64,000 nt of DNA from Hymenobacter sp. BRD128 (GTDB lineage: Bacteria > Bacteroidota > Bacteroidia > Cytophagales > Hymenobacteraceae). Where the stretch lies: contig NZ_CP053908.1 of NCBI RefSeq assembly GCF_013256625.1, positions 2,356,001-2,420,000 on the forward strand, given 5' to 3'. Below are positions 1-7,074 of this stretch, in pieces. Position 1 is the first letter of the stretch. Every line of letters starts with the position of its first letter. The notes beneath the pieces were generated by a model. That model was not told the origin of the DNA. It ran no database searches and saw only the letters and a list, made by a program, of their open reading frames with translations. Both the position numbers and the translations under genes were made by a program.

Positions 1-1
1 G

Positions 2-217
2 ACGCTCCAACGCGCTATTCTTCACTATTGAGCCTGTCCTGATAACTGCAAAAGCTGCCGCCGATGATTTTTCAACAATACTGGTCGGTTCGAAAGCAGT
101 GGCCAAAGAAGGTTCGGCTGCGATGAGTTTGGCCTGGGTATTTGCTTGCTGATAAGTAGTTACCAACAGTCTTTTTAATTTACCACCTAGCAATCTGGCG
201 AACCGAATTATACTCAT
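2..217 (-). CDS. Partial unknown protein, truncated by left window edge
   Basis: An ATG at 217 on the minus strand opens a frame of 72 codons without a stop up to the window edge. The deduced N-terminus is MSIIRFARLLGG, followed by a Lys/Arg-rich segment and an Ala/Thr-rich stretch. I do not recognise a family. The base composition is clearly more AT-rich than the rest of the window. It would be the second gene of a minus-strand pair with the small frame at 254-400, 36 bp upstream. A competing plus-strand open frame (3-152, no start inside the window) overlaps it, so the coding strand is not certain. Confidence 0.35.
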   Translation of the reverse strand, partial: MSIIRFARLLGGKLKRLLVTTYQQANTQAKLIAAEPSLATAFEPTSIVEKSSAAAFAVIRTGSIVKNSALER

Positions 218-253
218 AATAATTACCACTGTCAGCGCCCTAAAAGAGAGCTA

Positions 254-400
254 TTAGTTGAAGTATTTACGCATTCCGCGCATTACGCCAATTGGCCATG
301 TCACAAGCGCATAAAGCAGTATAACTAAGATAGGCTGCTTGCCCGCTTTCTGAAGCCCTAGTTGTTCCAGCAGTTGGGGCTTCTTTATTTCCGAAACCAC
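254..400 (-). CDS. Small putative single-span membrane protein
   Basis: A 48-codon minus-strand frame starts at GTG 400 and ends at TAA 254. The centre reads ILVILLYALVTWPIGVM, a convincing single membrane segment, flanked by positive residues on both sides (KAGKQ before, RGMRKYF after). No ATG is available and an in-frame TGA lies two codons upstream of the GTG, so the frame cannot be longer. No family is recognised. It is 36 bp upstream of the partial frame at 217, which fits a two-gene unit. The imperfect stem GAAGCCC/GGGCTTC inside it could be coincidental. Confidence 0.33.
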   Translation of the reverse strand: MVSEIKKPQLLEQLGLQKAGKQPILVILLYALVTWPIGVMRGMRKYFN

Positions 401-518
401 TTCTCAAACTGCGCACTGCTCACCACCAGCGGCCCTGCGCCCGGGCTCACGTGCGCATGCTAGCCTGCTAGATTCCACGACAAACGTGCGGGTTTTCGAT
501 GGTCATTTAAGCCTTGAT

Positions 519-542
519 TGGGTGCAAAAATGGGTGCAAAAA
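519..542. repeat. Tandem 12-bp direct repeat beside the tRNA-Ser terminator
   Basis: TGGGTGCAAAAA occurs twice head to tail with no spacer, directly abutting the tRNA terminator. The rest of 401-541 holds no convincing gene. A duplicated short sequence beside a tRNA can be a trace of site-specific integration, but no integrase is visible in the window, so this is only a description. Confidence 0.6.
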
Positions 543-579
543 TTAAAAAAGGCCTCTAGTAGAGTACTAGAGGCCTTTT
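541..579 (-). terminator. Rho-independent terminator of tRNA-Ser
   Basis: A perfect 15-bp stem (AAAAGGCCTCTAGTA and its complement) with a 3-nt loop at 547-579 is followed on the minus strand by a T-rich tract. It begins 3 nt after the tRNA 3' end and clearly serves the minus-strand tRNA transcript. Confidence 0.85.
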
Positions 580-581
580 AG

Positions 582-669
582 CGGAGAAGGGGGGATTCGA
601 ACCCCCGGTAACCTTTAGAGCTACGGCAGTTTAGCAAACTACTGGTTTCAGCCACTCACCCACTTCTCC
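582..669 (-). tRNA. tRNA-Ser (anticodon GCU)
   Basis: On the minus strand the 88-nt sequence folds as a class II tRNA. The acceptor stem is GGAGAAG/CTTCTCC with discriminator G, and T follows at position 8. The anticodon arm GTAGT-TTGCTAA-ACTGC has anticodon GCT. A long variable arm and a T-arm containing GGTTCGAATCC follow. The long variable arm and discriminator G are typical of serine tRNA. CCA is not encoded. The terminator lies immediately downstream. Confidence 0.95.
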
Positions 670-710
670 GTACGGGTGGCTTGCCAAGACCTCGCCGGCC
701 TTAGCGGCTG

Positions 711-718
711 CAAATATA
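711..718 (-). promoter_or_regulatory. Putative -7 promoter box for tRNA-Ser
   Basis: The minus strand reads TATATTTG, an exact match to the Bacteroidota -7 consensus TAnnTTTG, about 42 nt upstream of the mature tRNA 5' end. I see no clear -33 TTG at the expected distance. Confidence 0.5.
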
Positions 719-858
719 CAGGGCGGGCCCGAATAGTTCTTAATCTTTCCCGAACTTTATTGCTTTCGTTGACGCAACTCTCTGCTAAGGAACGCGGTGG
801 ATTCAGCCTTAGCCAGCCACGCTCTAGTTTTGCGGGCTCTCGGCCTTCCTTTGCGCGC

Positions 859-1857
859 ATGTTGACCTGGGCTTATCCTGATTTTTGGGCCGCTGCCGCC
901 GGGCTGGCACTGGTGCTGCTACTGCTCGTCCTTTACACAGGACGCACAGCGCGGCTCGGGCGGCGGCTGGGGCTGGGCGTGGGCCGGCTAGCCTGGAAGC
1001 TGCCGCTGCGGCTGGTGGCTGGGGCGCTGCTGCTCATAGCCTGGCTCGGGCCGGCCCTGGGGGTGCGCCAGCAAGCAGTGCGCAGCAGCGGCCAGGATGT
1101 GTGGCTGCTGGTGGATGTGTCGCGCTCGATGGATGCCGCCGACGTGGCGCCCACCCGCCTGCTACGCACCCAGGCAGCCCTCAACGAAGTGGTAGCTGCT
1201 TTTCCGGCCGACCGGCTGGGGCTCATCGTGTTTGGCTCGCAGGCCTACGTGCAGTGCCCTTTAACGTATGACCAGGCTTCCTTGCAGCTGTTCTTGAATA
1301 CCCTGAGTACCCGGCTCACCGCGCCAGGCCCCACTACCCTACGGGCGCCGCTCGACTTGCTGCTGGCCCGGCTAGGGTCGGCCGCGCCCGCTAGCCCCAC
1401 CGGCCCGGCCCCGCCGCGCACCGTGGCCGCCGTGCTGGCCAGCGATGGCGAAGACTTTGGCGAAAACCTAGAACCGGTGCTGCAGACGCTGGGGCGCACC
1501 GGGGCGCGCGTGTATACCGTGGGCGTGGGCACAGCGGCGGGGGGGCCGGTGCCCGCGCCCGGGGGCCGCACCGGGCTGCGCGACGCCCAGGGCCGCCCCG
1601 TAGTGAGCCGCCTGCGCGAAGCACCACTGCTGCAAATAGCCGCCCGAACCGGGGGGCAGTACGTAGCCCTCAACGACCGCGAAAACGGCTTGGCTAGCCT
1701 GCTGACCAGCTTGCGTAACCTTCCCCCCGCCACCGTGGCCACTGCCCGCACCGTGGCCGTGGCCGATAACCGCTATCGCTATCCACTAGGTATTGCCCTA
1801 GCTTTATTACTGATTGACAGCTTGATAACGGTGCGCGTGCTGCGCCTGGAACTATGA
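859..1857 (+). CDS. VWA-domain membrane protein, BatB-like
   Basis: The 332-residue protein has two hydrophobic segments (about 10-28 and 50-68), a von Willebrand factor A domain, and a C-terminal membrane segment near 312-328. The MIDAS motif DVSRSM (Asp86, Ser88, Ser90) follows the second segment directly, as in the aerotolerance protein BatB. Bat proteins are thought to form an envelope complex in Bacteroidota; their biochemical role is unclear. The frame is open further upstream to 676, but that part overlaps the tRNA promoter region and lacks coding character, so ATG 859 is chosen. It overlaps the next gene by 4 bp (ATGA), so translational coupling with the BatC-like gene is likely. No moxR, batA or batD is adjacent. 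Confidence 0.82.
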   Translation: MLTWAYPDFWAAAAGLALVLLLLVLYTGRTARLGRRLGLGVGRLAWKLPLRLVAGALLLIAWLGPALGVRQQAVRSSGQDVWLLVDVSRSMDAADVAPTRLLRTQAALNEVVAAFPADRLGLIVFGSQAYVQCPLTYDQASLQLFLNTLSTRLTAPGPTTLRAPLDLLLARLGSAAPASPTGPAPPRTVAAVLASDGEDFGENLEPVLQTLGRTGARVYTVGVGTAAGGPVPAPGGRTGLRDAQGRPVVSRLREAPLLQIAARTGGQYVALNDRENGLASLLTSLRNLPPATVATARTVAVADNRYRYPLGIALALLLIDSLITVRVLRLEL

Positions 1858-2877
1858 AAAGCTGGCTCATTCTATTTGTGTTACTAAGCACCGGCTTGCC
1901 AGGTTGGCGCTGGCTAACGCAGGTGCGCGAGCACAATGCGGCCCAGGCGCGGGCCCAGGCGGCCCTGGCCGGCGGCCACGCGCCCGAGGCAGTGTATTAC
2001 TACCAGCAGGCGGTGGCCCTGGCTGGCCGCCGGGGCCCTGGCGCTGCGCTGCTGCTCAACCTGGGGCAGGCGCAGCAGCGGGCCGGGCAGGGCAGCGCCG
2101 CCCGCGCTACCTATTCCCGGCTGCTGGCCCCTACGGTACCGGCTGGTATCAGCAGCGCGGCCCGGCAGCAGCTAGCGGGGCTACTGACCCAGCAAGGCCA
2201 GGTAGCGCAGGCGGCCGCGCTGCTGCGCCAAGCCCTCAAGCTGAACCCGGCCAATACCACGGCCCGCTACAATTACGAGTTACTGAGCCAGTACCTGGCT
2301 GGTCAGCAGCCCGACAACCCAGGCTTGCCCGCTGATGCGCCGCCTCCGCCCCCGCAACGCGACCTAGCCCCCGGCGCGACTCAACGGCCCGGCAAAAAAA
2401 TGGCGCGGCCCCTGCGCCGGCCGAAAAGGCGGGCACCACGCGCCCCGGCCCAGCCCCCAGCCCGACGCCCGCGCCGCCTGGGGGCCCCAGCGGCCCCCGC
2501 TACCCAACGCCACCGGGCAGCCCGACCGCCACCAGCCTACTCCCGGCACGGGCAACAGTGCCAGCGGTAGCTTTCGGCCCGGCCAGGGCGAGCGCCGGCC
2601 TTTACCCAGCGGCCCGGCATCCGGCACCCAGCGGGGCCTCGATGCCAGCGGCGCCGGCGCCCCGGCCGGCCAGGGTCGCCGTCCCGGCACCGAGGCAGCC
2701 ACCAATACCGACCTGCAGCTCCAAACCCAGCGCGAGCGCCTCAAGGCCATGAACCTGACGCCCGCCCAGGCCCAGCAGGTGCTCGAAGCCCTGCGCGAGA
2801 GCGAGCAGCAGTATTTGCAGCAGCGGCCCCGGCCGCGCCAGGGCGCGGCGCCCGCGCCCGGCCAGCCCACCTGGTAA
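1854..2877 (+). CDS. BatC-like TPR protein, frameshifted
   Basis: The N-terminal part (1854-2400) encodes a membrane anchor and tetratricopeptide-like helices, ending with the typical NPANTTARYNYELL repeat, then a Pro-rich linker. In frame, the product would end at 2570 with an implausible Arg/Pro tail. The C-terminal part is readable in another frame up to TAA 2877, with normal codon use and a sensible end (RERLKAMNLTPAQAQQVLEAL then ESEQQYLQQ). The first break coincides with an A7 run at 2394-2400; a second shift is needed near the GGGGGCCCC tract around 2492. The intact protein would be about 340 residues. It overlaps the BatB-like gene by 4 bp. Either two indels are sequencing errors or the strain has lost the C-terminus. 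Confidence 0.7.
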
Positions 2878-2994
2878 ACTGACTACTCCGGCCGCCGTAC
2901 TTTTGAGGATACGAACGAAGGTTTGTTAGTGCCCTGGGCTAGCCAGTTGGCAGCGGCCTCTTACCCGATTTTCACCCTCCCACCCTCCCCTTAC

Positions 2995-4176
2995 ATGCAA
3001 GTAAAAGAAGTAGTTATCGTAGCGGCCGTGCGCACGCCCATCGGCTCATTTGGCGGGGCACTGGCCTCGCTCTCGGCCACCGAGCTGGGCGCCATTGCCC
3101 TGAAAGGTGCCCTCGACAAAGCCGGCGTGGCCCCCGAGCTGGTCGAACAGGTAATTATGGGCAACGTAATTTCGGCCAACCTCGGCCAGGCGCCCGCCCG
3201 CCAGGCGGCCAAGAAGGCCGGCCTGCCCGACACCGTGGAGTGCACTACCGTGAACAAGGTGTGCGCCTCGGGCTCGAAGGCCATTATGTATGCGGCCCAG
3301 GCCATTATGCTGGGCCAGGCCGAGGTTATTCTGGCCGGCGGCATGGAGAGCATGAGCAATGTGCCCTACTACCTCGACAAGGCCCGCTTTGGCGCCAAGT
3401 ACGGCAATGGCCAGATGATTGACGGCCTCGTGCGCGACGGCCTCTGGGACCCCTACCACGACTACGCTATGGGCAACGCCGCCGATGCCACGGCCCAGCA
3501 CTACGGCATCACCCGCGAGGAGCAGGACGCCTTTGCCCGCCAGAGCTACGAGCGCAGCGCCGCCGCCGCCCAGGCCGGTAAAAAGAAGGAAGAGCTTGTG
3601 CCCGTGACCATTACGGTGCGCGGCAAGGAAACCGTGGTGAGCGACGACGAGGAGTACACCAAGGTGCAGTTTGAGAAGATGGCCAGCCTCAAGCCGGCCT
3701 TCACCAAGGAAGGCACCGTGACGGCGGCCAACGCCTCGACCCTCAACGACGGTGCCGCCGCCGTGCTGCTGATGAGCCGCGAAAAGGCCGACGCGCTGGG
3801 CATCAAGCCGCTGGCCCGCATCCGGGGTTTTGCCGACGCCGAGCAGGCGCCGGAGTGGTTCACCACCACGCCCTCGCTAGCCATCCCAAAGGCGCTGAAG
3901 AACGCCGGCCTGGAGGCGAAGGATGTTGATTTTTACGAGATTAACGAGGCTTTCTCGGTCGTTTCGCTGGCCAACAACAAGCTCCTCAATCTCGAAGGCA
4001 GCAAGGTAAACGTGTACGGCGGGGCTGTGAGCCTGGGCCACCCGCTAGGGGCCTCGGGCGCGCGCATCGTGACCACGCTGCTGAGTGTGCTGGACCAGGA
4101 AGGGGGCAAAATCGGCGTGACGGGCATCTGCAACGGCGGCGGCGGGGCCAGCTCCATCGTGCTCGAAAAGCTGTAA
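2995..4176 (+). CDS. Acetyl-CoA C-acyltransferase (thiolase)
   Basis: The 393-residue protein has the full thiolase signature set: nucleophilic Cys90 in NKVCASGSK, the NEAF motif, the LGHPLGASGARI histidine motif, and the C-terminal CNGGGGAS with the second active-site Cys. Length matches biosynthetic and degradative thiolases of the AtoB/PhaA/FadA type (about 390 residues). It condenses two acetyl-CoA or cleaves 3-ketoacyl-CoA; the sequence alone does not decide direction. ATG 2995 (MQVKEVVIVAAVRTP) starts exactly at the family's usual N-terminus, so the longer frame from 2923 is rejected. A hairpin terminator follows. No beta-oxidation partners are adjacent. Confidence 0.93.
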   Translation: MQVKEVVIVAAVRTPIGSFGGALASLSATELGAIALKGALDKAGVAPELVEQVIMGNVISANLGQAPARQAAKKAGLPDTVECTTVNKVCASGSKAIMYAAQAIMLGQAEVILAGGMESMSNVPYYLDKARFGAKYGNGQMIDGLVRDGLWDPYHDYAMGNAADATAQHYGITREEQDAFARQSYERSAAAAQAGKKKEELVPVTITVRGKETVVSDDEEYTKVQFEKMASLKPAFTKEGTVTAANASTLNDGAAAVLLMSREKADALGIKPLARIRGFADAEQAPEWFTTTPSLAIPKALKNAGLEAKDVDFYEINEAFSVVSLANNKLLNLEGSKVNVYGGAVSLGHPLGASGARIVTTLLSVLDQEGGKIGVTGICNGGGGASSIVLEKL

Positions 4177-4188
4177 GCGCGCGGTTTG

Positions 4189-4270
4189 GCAAGGTTAAAA
4201 ACGGTTTCGCAAGGGTTGGGCTCCGACTTCACGTCTGGCCTGAACCTTGCGAAACCTTTTTTAACCTTGC
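4189..4270. terminator. Inverted repeat after the thiolase gene
   Basis: Arms of about 25 nt (AAGGTTAAAAACGGTTTCGC and its near complement) flank a loop of about 30 nt; the downstream arm contains a T6 run. It starts about a dozen bases after the thiolase stop and probably ends that transcript, although the loop is long for a classical terminator. Confidence 0.5.
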
Positions 4271-4271
4271 G

Positions 4272-4279
4272 CACCTTTG
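4272..4279 (+). promoter_or_regulatory. Putative -7 box upstream of the MORN-repeat gene
   Basis: CACCTTTG matches the TAnnTTTG box at 7 of 8 positions and lies 35 bp upstream of the ATG at 4315, directly after the inverted repeat that closes the preceding unit. No clear -33 element was found. Confidence 0.35.
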
Positions 4280-4314
4280 CGCTAAAAAAGACGCGACCGG
4301 CGTTGTACTGACTT

Positions 4315-5766
4315 ATGCGATACCTGTTGCTTTTTTTGCTGCTGCCGCTGGCTAGCCAGGCCCAACGCTCGCAGCGCGTTACGATTTATTTTGACTCGAC
4401 TAAAATTCACCCGCACGAGATTTTCCGGGCCTTGGTAGGCCAGGATACCGTGATGAACGGGCCCTACAAGCGCTTTTACCCCAACAGCCGCCTCGAAGCC
4501 CAGACGCGCTACACCGACGGCAAGCGCGACTCGGTGTACGTGGAGTTTCACGCCAACCGGGGGCGGCGCCTGGAGGCTACCTACGTGGCCGGCGTGCGCC
4601 AGGGACCGTTCAAAACCTACTACGCCGATGGCAAGGTGGCCCAGGTTGGCACCTTTCTGGACGATGAGCCTAGCGGGCCGCTCACGACCTACTTTCCCAC
4701 CGGCGAAATCAAGCTGCAAACGACCCTCGTGAAGGGCCAGCCCAACGGCGCGGTGCGCGAGCTGTACGCCAGCGGCCAGGCTGCGGCCGAGGTCACCTAC
4801 GCCAATGGGCAGCCCAATGGCCCGGTGAAGTTTTTCTACCCTAGCGGCAAGGTGCAGAGCGAAGGCACGCTGCGCAACGGCCTGCTGGCCAGCTCCTATA
4901 AGACGTATTACGAAACCGGCCAGCTCGAAAGTGAGACGGTGATGAACGACCAGACCGGCAAGGGCAGCTACCGCTCGTACTACCCCACCGGCCAGCTCCA
5001 GACCGAGGGCACCTACGCGCCGGCGGCCCTGCGCGAGCGCCAGGTCACCAATAAGCTCGGCGACGACCTCACCAAGCGCGTGGCCCCGCGCACCGGCACG
5101 GCCGCCCTCGACGGCCCGGCTACCTCGTATTATGAAAGCGGCAAGGTGAAGGGTAAAACCACCTACCGCCTGGGCGTGCCCACCGGCCACGGCGTGGTGT
5201 ATTTTGAAAACGGCAATCTCAAGGAAGAAATTGACTACGCCGCCCAGGGCCGCGACCGCAAGGTAGTGCGCTACTACGATGCCGCCGGCCAGCCCCGCCA
5301 GGCCGAGGAGCAGTACAAAAGCAACCGCCCCGCCGGCACCTGGCGCGAGTATTATCCCGATGGCAAAACCCCGCGCCTAGTCGAAGCCTACGGCCCCAGC
5401 GGCAAGCTAGCCGGCGAGCGCCTCACGTATTTTGACAATGGCAAGGTGCAGATTCGGCAGCAGTTCGACGTGAATGGCCTGCAAACCGGGCCGGGCGAAG
5501 AGTACTACGCCAGCGGCCAGCCGCGCAAGGAAGCTAACTACTTGAAAGGCCTGCTGGCCGGCGATTTCAAGGAATACCACGACGATGGCAGCCCGGCCGT
5601 GACCGGCCAGTACAAAAACGGCAAGCAGAGCGGGCAGTGGACCTACTACAAAGCCGACGGCCACAGCATCGAGCGCCAGGTAACCTACCGCGACGGCCGC
5701 CCGCAAGGCTCCGGCTCGCGCCCCAAGCTGAATGGCAAGCCCTACGTGCCCAAAGCCAAGAAATAG
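4315..5766 (+). CDS. Secreted MORN-repeat (YwqK-like) protein
   Basis: The 483-residue protein has a signal peptide (MRYLLLFLLLPLASQA). It then carries a run of about a dozen MORN_2/YwqK-type repeats, each with a core like G-x-Y-x-x-G-K/Q (for example KTYYADGKVAQVG and REYYPDGKTPR). These repeats form extended beta-hairpin arrays. In databases such proteins are often labelled YwqK-family antitoxin, but nothing here supports a toxin-antitoxin role: no toxin gene is adjacent and the protein appears exported. It more likely has a structural or surface role. The C-terminus is basic (PKAKK). Confidence 0.8.
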   Translation: MRYLLLFLLLPLASQAQRSQRVTIYFDSTKIHPHEIFRALVGQDTVMNGPYKRFYPNSRLEAQTRYTDGKRDSVYVEFHANRGRRLEATYVAGVRQGPFKTYYADGKVAQVGTFLDDEPSGPLTTYFPTGEIKLQTTLVKGQPNGAVRELYASGQAAAEVTYANGQPNGPVKFFYPSGKVQSEGTLRNGLLASSYKTYYETGQLESETVMNDQTGKGSYRSYYPTGQLQTEGTYAPAALRERQVTNKLGDDLTKRVAPRTGTAALDGPATSYYESGKVKGKTTYRLGVPTGHGVVYFENGNLKEEIDYAAQGRDRKVVRYYDAAGQPRQAEEQYKSNRPAGTWREYYPDGKTPRLVEAYGPSGKLAGERLTYFDNGKVQIRQQFDVNGLQTGPGEEYYASGQPRKEANYLKGLLAGDFKEYHDDGSPAVTGQYKNGKQSGQWTYYKADGHSIERQVTYRDGRPQGSGSRPKLNGKPYVPKAKK

Positions 5767-5779
5767 CGGCGGGCGTGGG

Positions 5780-6928
5780 CTAGTAGGGCCGGCCGTGGGT
5801 TAGCCGCAGAATAACATCAGTCATAAACGGCAGCCGCTTCAGCACCTGAATGCCGGCGGTGGTGAGCTGCGGCTGGCCAAATACCTGGTGCAGGAGACGC
5901 CCCGCCGTGATACGCAAGCTCAGCAGGCGGCGCCAGGCGCGGGTGTAGCGCTGCTCCAGCCCGGCGCGGGACAGGCGGCCGGCGAAAAATTCCTCCAGCA
6001 GGCCGTAGAGTAAGTAGCTGGCGTTCATGCCCATGCTCATGCCATTGCCGGCTAGCGGGGCGATGGTGCCGGCCGCATCGCCGAGCATCAGCACGTGGGC
6101 ATCGACGGTGGAGCGCTCGCGAAACGTGATTTGGGAGATGACAATGGGCGGCGTGGGTTGGCGATGAGCAGCCTCCAGATAAGGACGCAGCAGCGGGTTT
6201 TGCATCAGCACCCGGCGCTCCATCTCGGCAATGCTGTTGCCGTGGGCGCGCAGGTTGCGCACGTCGGAGATGTAGCTGCAATTGGTGAGGCCGCCCGCCA
6301 CCGGCGAGAGGCCGCAGTAGCCATCCCTGAAGTTGTGCATCTCCACCATCGCCTCGGGAAAGTCGACGTTTTCGAGGTGACGCTTCACGGCCACAAACTG
6401 GCGGGCGTGGCGGCTAGGCTCCAGAAAAGGCCGGTGCAGCTTGCTATCGAGGTTGGCGTGCTTGCCCCAGGCCCCGCAGGCGATGCGCGCCCGGCAGGTG
6501 CCGCCATCGGCCGTGGTGAGGGAGAACTGGTCGTCGGCAAAAACTACGTCCGTGACGCGCGTGCCTTCGCGCACAGTGGCACCGTGCCGGGTGGCTAGCC
6601 TAGCCAGCAGCTCATCGAGCACGTAGCGCGTAATGCCCAGGCCGCCAATATCAAGCGGGTGGTGCAGGGCCACGCCGCTGGGCGACGACACCGTGAAGCG
6701 CGTCATGCGGGGCAAGTCCATCTCGGCCAGCGGCACGCCGATGCGGCACAGGAAATCGTAGTTTTCCATCGAGATATACTCGCCGCAGACGCGGTGAAAC
6801 GGGTAGGTTTCCTTCTCAAACAGCACCACCCGCCGCCCCGCCTGCGCCAATTGCAGGGCTAGCGTGAGGCCCGCCACCCCGCCGCCGATGATGGCGCAGT
6901 CGTAGAGCATATCGTCGGAAGCAGGCAT
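5780..6928 (-). CDS. FAD-dependent oxidoreductase (geranylgeranyl-reductase/halogenase-like)
   Basis: About 382 residues. The N-terminal dinucleotide motif GGGVAGLTLALQLAQAG is followed by the FEK acidic end of the Rossmann fold; the C-terminal FAD motif is HVLMLGDAAGTIAPLAGNG. The HRVCGEYIS segment after the first motif is typical of the geranylgeranyl-reductase-like flavoprotein group. The frame is open to 7012, but the extra N-terminus is translated repeat DNA, so ATG 6928 (MPASDDMLYD) or ATG 6910 (MLYDC) is the real start. It follows the dioxygenase-UbiA fusion gene on the same strand, separated only by a palindromic repeat. By context it probably tailors the product of that cluster, by reduction of a prenyl chain or oxidation of the aromatic ring; the substrate is unknown. 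Confidence 0.82.
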   Translation of the reverse strand: MPASDDMLYDCAIIGGGVAGLTLALQLAQAGRRVVLFEKETYPFHRVCGEYISMENYDFLCRIGVPLAEMDLPRMTRFTVSSPSGVALHHPLDIGGLGITRYVLDELLARLATRHGATVREGTRVTDVVFADDQFSLTTADGGTCRARIACGAWGKHANLDSKLHRPFLEPSRHARQFVAVKRHLENVDFPEAMVEMHNFRDGYCGLSPVAGGLTNCSYISDVRNLRAHGNSIAEMERRVLMQNPLLRPYLEAAHRQPTPPIVISQITFRERSTVDAHVLMLGDAAGTIAPLAGNGMSMGMNASYLLYGLLEEFFAGRLSRAGLEQRYTRAWRRLLSLRITAGRLLHQVFGQPQLTTAGIQVLKRLPFMTDVILRLTHGRPY

Positions 6929-6956
6929 AAGGGATAAGATTGGTTTAAAGTGCATT

Positions 6957-7053
6957 GACCGTCTTGCTGAGCTTGCCGAAGCATCTCTACCGCACCGTTT
7001 GAGTTCGTTCAACGATACGGTAGAGATGCTTCGGCAAGCTCAGCAGGACGGTC
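6957..7053. repeat. Interspersed imperfect palindrome, copy 1
   Basis: Arms of about 36 nt (GACCGTC, TGCTGAGCTTGCCGAAGCAT, CTCTACCG and their complement) flank a loop of about 25 nt. The same element recurs at 14946, 29123, 30276, 43523 and 56340. Here it separates the dioxygenase-UbiA gene from the FAD oxidoreductase gene and may attenuate transcription between them. Confidence 0.9.
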
Positions 7054-7074
7054 TACTATTGTTTTGACAGGTGA

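Noticed and set aside
3..152. Plus-strand open frame at the left edge ending in a TGA at 150-152
   Set aside because: It overlaps the longer minus-strand frame that has an ATG; neither can be proved, and the minus-strand one is part of a plausible pair.
4315..5766. Toxin-antitoxin reading of the YwqK-type protein
   Set aside because: It has a signal peptide and no adjacent toxin gene; the family label alone is not evidence.
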